A stretch of 6,732 nucleotides of DNA from an uncultured Porphyromonadaceae bacterium (lineage in GTDB: Bacteria; Bacteroidota; Bacteroidia; Bacteroidales; Muribaculaceae), in assembly GCA_947178655.1 (NCBI GenBank), contig CAMWZB010000053.1:1-6732 (forward strand), in the 5' to 3' direction. How positions within the stretch are numbered: the first letter of the stretch is position 1; each line of letters begins with the position of its first letter. Made by a program: the position numbers and the translations under genes. Below are positions 6,608 through 6,732 of the stretch, piece by piece. The notes beneath the pieces were generated by a model. That model had not been told where the DNA came from. It saw only the letters and a program-made list of their open reading frames with translations, and did not search any database.

Positions 6608-6732
6608 TTACTTCCAGAGTGCGTTCTGGGTCAGGTTGTTGTCGCTGAGTGTGATTTCGTCTGTGGGAATCGGGTAGAGGTACTGACGGGCCTCGAATAC
6701 ACGGTTGTTGCCCGGAGTGGCCTGTACGTAGT
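6608..6732 (-). CDS. SusD/RagB-family outer-membrane lipoprotein, extreme C-terminus (rest outside window)
   Basis: On the minus strand an open frame enters from the right edge and stops at TAA (6610-6608), giving 40 complete residues. The segment RQYLYPIPTDEITLSDNNLT followed by QNALWK matches the conserved SusD ending (R.YL.PIP..E...N..L.QNPGW). The last residues are ALWK instead of the common PGW or PGY. The gene is too short for the ORF list because only its end is in the window. It differs from the left SusD copy (REYLQPLGTGII...QNPGW), so the two are paralogues of different SusCD loci, not a repeat. The expected role is surface capture of a nutrient with a SusC-like partner, and the substrate is unknown. 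Confidence 0.9.
   Translation of the reverse strand, partial: YVQATPGNNRVFEARQYLYPIPTDEITLSDNNLTQNALWK

Noticed and set aside
1..6732. Possible repeat or duplication of the SusD gene at both ends of the window
   Set aside because: The two C-termini share only family-level residues and differ elsewhere, so they are distinct paralogues and not copies flanking a mobile element.

Overview
The window looks like chromosomal DNA of a Bacteroidales bacterium with fairly GC-rich coding sequence. The gut genera Alistipes and the family Muribaculaceae would fit, but nothing here fixes the genus. The evidence is two separate SusD/RagB-family C-termini (a family essentially confined to Bacteroidota), start regions without clear Shine-Dalgarno sequences, and a match to the Bacteroidota -7 promoter element TAnnTTTG.

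Layout: (1) Bases 2-460, plus strand, hold the 3' end of a SusD-like nutrient-binding outer-membrane lipoprotein gene. A strong intrinsic terminator follows at 485-519. (2) Bases 549-6296, minus strand, hold a complete three-gene tripartite efflux operon, read right to left: periplasmic adaptor (5049-6296), HAE-1-type RND inner-membrane transporter (1928-5026) and TolC/NodT-type outer-membrane lipoprotein channel (549-1931). The first two genes are 22 bp apart. The last two overlap by 4 bp (ATGA). (3) Bases 6297-6607 form a non-coding, partly AT-rich gap. It holds the candidate promoter and leader of the efflux operon, a small dyad, and the terminator of the next gene. (4) Bases 6608-6732, minus strand, hold the 3' end of a second, different SusD-like gene.

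The three efflux proteins should assemble into one envelope-spanning pump. The RND protein uses the proton gradient to capture substrates from the periplasm or outer leaflet of the inner membrane, the adaptor seals it to the channel, and the OprM-like channel opens through the outer membrane. All proton-relay residues that can be checked are present, so the transporter looks functional. No local regulator gene (TetR/AcrR, MarR or two-component) lies within the window. The flanking SusD genes belong to outer-membrane nutrient-uptake (SusCD) loci and are separated from the pump by terminators.

I do not see an undescribed system here. The more interesting points are the apparent replacement of the AcrB phenylalanine cluster in the transporter's drug pocket, an adaptor with an N-terminal hydrophobic anchor instead of a lipobox, and the placement of a pump operon between two SusD loci.
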